Below are positions 61,401 through 64,000 of a DNA stretch of 64,000 bases, piece by piece; within the stretch, counting starts at the first letter, position 1, and every line of letters starts with the position of its first letter. The DNA comes from Apostichopus japonicus (Eukaryota; Echinodermata; Holothuroidea; Aspidochirotida; Stichopodidae), in the NCBI RefSeq assembly GCF_037975245.1, contig NC_092575.1, positions 23,033,341 through 23,097,340 on the forward strand, in the 5' to 3' direction. Under the pieces are notes generated by a model. That model saw nothing but the letters and a program-made list of their open reading frames with translations, made no database searches and was not told the DNA's origin. The position numbers and the translations under genes are program-made.

Positions 61401-63585
61401 GGGGAAGTTAATTTAAAAAAAATAGCAGAGTCAATTATGCAATATGTTGTGCCTTCATTCTTCTTCATCAATACTGCTATATCAAGTAACAGCAGCTTTT
61501 GTCCCTTAATTTACTAAAATCACCAATTATTGTTGCATGTTTTCAACAGATCCTCTTAATCGTTGTTGCAAATTAAGTGTAAACTATGTTTTTTTCAAAA
61601 GTAATAGAGTTTTCTCTTTGAATGTGCTATGATAAATCAATAAAAATGCACCCTTAACCAATCACTTCATAATTTGCCAGTAAAATACGATAAAATTCAT
61701 TATACAAATCATGAAAGAAAGCAAGATTCCCACTATGCGACTTACAGAACAAAGTACAAAGCAGAATTGACCTCAAGGTGCTACATACAGTATATCACCA
61801 TGGTAACAGGAGATTATCCTCACCTTGTACTCTTCATCGCTGTCCTTACAGAAACAAACAGTTATTAAGACATCATCTTTGGCATCAAGTATCCCATTGA
61901 TAAATGGAACAATACGGAATATATGCTTCTGTTCTGTTTCTTGGCTGACTAAATTAACAAAGACGTAGCTCAGGATGTTAATATCAAGACTGATCTTCTC
62001 TGGGTGTAGCTTCCAATCAGTAGATTTCTCTTGGGTCCAAGTTATTTCACCTACTGTATAGTAAGTAATATTATACAAAATATATTACTTGGTAATCTTA
62101 AATACAGTAAATATCAAGAGCTTATTAACTAAGACCTATTTTACTGTAACGATTCCCAGCATATAACTCATTTTATTTCTCCTGGTACATTTATCAATTG
62201 AGTAAAAAGTGTTTATTGGTCACCATATTTACCTTCTTGTGAAGTTTCTTCATCTTTCAGACCAGTGAAGATAATAACATCATGTCGATCTGGCTCAGGG
62301 ATAATAGCTGAGTGAGGAATAGTCAGCTGGGCTGGCTTGTTGAGGACAAGTCCTTCTGGCTCTAGTTTTATCAGGGGTGTCATTCTGCCCCTACGAGCAC
62401 TTCCAGGGAGGTGTATGTCAGGATCATAGATAACTTTAACAGCAATTACATGATCAAAGGATACAGCGTCTTCAGGAATAGCCAGATGCACCCCCATGAT
62501 GCTAATAGTTCCACCTTCACACTTTACCATGTGTTCAATATATGAATGATGGTGCCTCATTTCAAGTATTTGTGAATCTTTTCCTTGTTTTGGTAGTTCT
62601 TCTCTCTCTGGTCTCTCCATCAAGCTCTCCTTACTATGGTAGTGATCTTCCTTTGTTTCCTCTCTTTCATCAGAACCTTGTGATGGAGTTGATTCATCAT
62701 TAGGTACAGATCTGACATTTTCAGCTAAAAATAATGGAAACCCAAACACTAGTAACTGAAGCTTTAACTTTATATATGTATCTATTTTTTTTGGATTGCC
62801 ATACTGAGCCACATTAATAAAATAATTTTCAACAATACCGCAGCCTTGCTATTGATTTATGAAGGAGGTACGTAATGAAGGAACCATTATACAATATGTT
62901 CACACGCTTTGAGGTGTTAGAGAGTTTGACTAGTGGCAGCAGACAACAGGAGATTCAAAGATTCTAGCATCGTGTCTGAGAGTGACCACATGGCTTAAAT
63001 GGATCCTTGAAATATTGGCTAATCCCATGGGACCTAAATTTGAGGGTTTTTGTATTTTCAATCTTTTTATGACAAAAAAATGAACCAAATGGCAACAAAT
63101 AAGTGACAAAAAGATCCACTTATAATTACTTTTACCATACATGCACAGTGATAGTAAATAGTTTAAAATAACAAGTTGCCTGAAAGCAGCATATTAAGCC
63201 CTGACTGTACTGTAATATGTTTGTTTAATGTATTTGATTGCATCATTTTATTCATACTTACCAGGCCAGGCAAGCAGTTCTGGTGCTTGGTTCTCCTCAA
63301 ACTGAAAGGGGTCAACTTTAGACTGATATGGAGCTAAAAGGTTTTCATTTGTTCGGTTTAGCTGAATATAAACCAAACCCTTTTGTAGGTTAGTGACATC
63401 GTACAAATTGATGATGTTTCGTGTCTTCATGAAGTTAATCAGAGTGATTCCTGGTGTCTCTATCAGAGAAACCCTGCGTAACATATCAGTTTCTGCTGGT
63501 GGTAGACCAAACAGAGTTGCTAATTTCAGAGTGCTGTCTAGAGTAAGATCATCGGCAACATTGACCATTAATCTGCCGTAATCAG
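58467..63585 (-). CDS. DED-like/ZU5/UPA/death-fold protein, module A (5' end outside window)
   Basis: Minus-strand exons are 63262-63585, 62233-62724, 61824-62050, 61222-61383, 60292-60444, 59518-59578 and 58467-58816 (stop TGA), with AG/GT signals and consistent phases, giving 588 residues. The first exon is DED-like (ADDLTLDSTLKLATLFGLPP to LQKGLVYIQLNRTNENLL). The next has an acidic Ser/Glu-rich linker followed by ZU5 (CEGGTISIMGVHLAIPEDAV to VLNKPAQLTIPHSAI). UPA spans exons three to five (ITWTQEKSTDWKLHPEKISL; FQITRTLNDGSDD; HQFRLNRNNDGDTD). The last exon is a second death-fold (FREDIAKLLDKQHCQKLGVY, GKMLMKILDERELIMPD). AATAAA lies about 35 nt past the stop (58427-58432). The first exon starts with 2 nt of a codon, so at least one exon precedes it beyond the window. 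By family it is probably an intracellular signalling adaptor. Confidence 0.83.
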
Positions 63586-64000
63586 CTAAAATGAAAATAA
63601 AAGGATAAAATAGAGTTAAGGATTACACTCAGCACAAGAAGACAATTGATAAACTGACTATAGATGAGATCACATTTTCCTAGTTATCAGTTGATTATTA
63701 GATTGACTTGTACATTGATATATAACAACAAAATACTTTTCTTTAAAATCAGTTCTATAGCTGAATAAGCTATAATGTATGCGGAATATGAATAAATTTA
63801 ATTGCTTTTTAAAGTACTGTTGATGTAACTGCTCATCTACACAACAAGCCTCAGTGTTACCATACCAACATTACTGGCACCTTTTTAAAGCATTGCAATA
63901 GCCTTTTGATGATATTTAACATAAAATGATTTCAAAATCATAAATACTCTTCAGATTTTAGGATCCTGGTGTGCTCTACCTCACTTGATGACCGACAAGT

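Overview
This is a nuclear genomic window from an intron-rich, AT-rich metazoan. The gene set is a SPRING1-type Golgi protein, a CTR2-like copper transporter, an SLC16-type carrier, a GT10 fucosyltransferase and ZU5/UPA/death-fold proteins. Together with the Penelope-like element, hAT-like and Harbinger-like non-autonomous transposons and tRNA-derived SINEs, it points to an invertebrate deuterostome, plausibly an echinoderm. That placement is an inference. There is no sign of prokaryotic organisation, and most small open frames are noise, repeat-derived or microsatellite-derived.

Layout. 1-3.3 kb: the last three coding exons of a SPRING1-like gene on +, ending in a 58-bp minisatellite made of the gene's own last codons. 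3.3-13.4 kb: repeats and intergenic DNA, including a foldback element, a hAT-like MITE and a degenerate ~140-bp tandem array. 13.5-21.1 kb (-): a complete three-exon SLC31A2 (CTR2)-like gene, whose large intron holds a 1.19-kb Harbinger-like element. 21-29.7 kb: intergenic, with two hAT-like MITEs. 29.7-32.9 kb (+): a complete four-exon monocarboxylate-transporter-like MFS gene. 33-39 kb: (TA)n-rich DNA with a Penelope-like element, a second Penelope relic, a SINE tail and a partial duplication of the fucosyltransferase 5' end. 39.0-43.0 kb (+): a GT10 fucosyltransferase of two coding exons. Its intron is filled by a 125-130-bp satellite derived from its own exon-intron junction. 43-53.6 kb: intergenic, with a LINE 3' end, paired SINEs and a third long hAT-like MITE. 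53.6-64 kb (-): two tandem ZU5-UPA-death-fold modules with identical exon phases. They are either two genes or one long gene with alternative ends.

The genes do not form one pathway. The strongest unusual themes are (i) two separate tandem arrays, each seeded from an exon of the adjacent gene, (ii) inverted repeats flanking fucosyltransferase exon 1, and (iii) the twin DED-like/ZU5/UPA modules with a UBA-like exon that lacks its own start. Exon models were made by hand from splice consensus, reading phase and family resemblance; no alignment or expression data were available.
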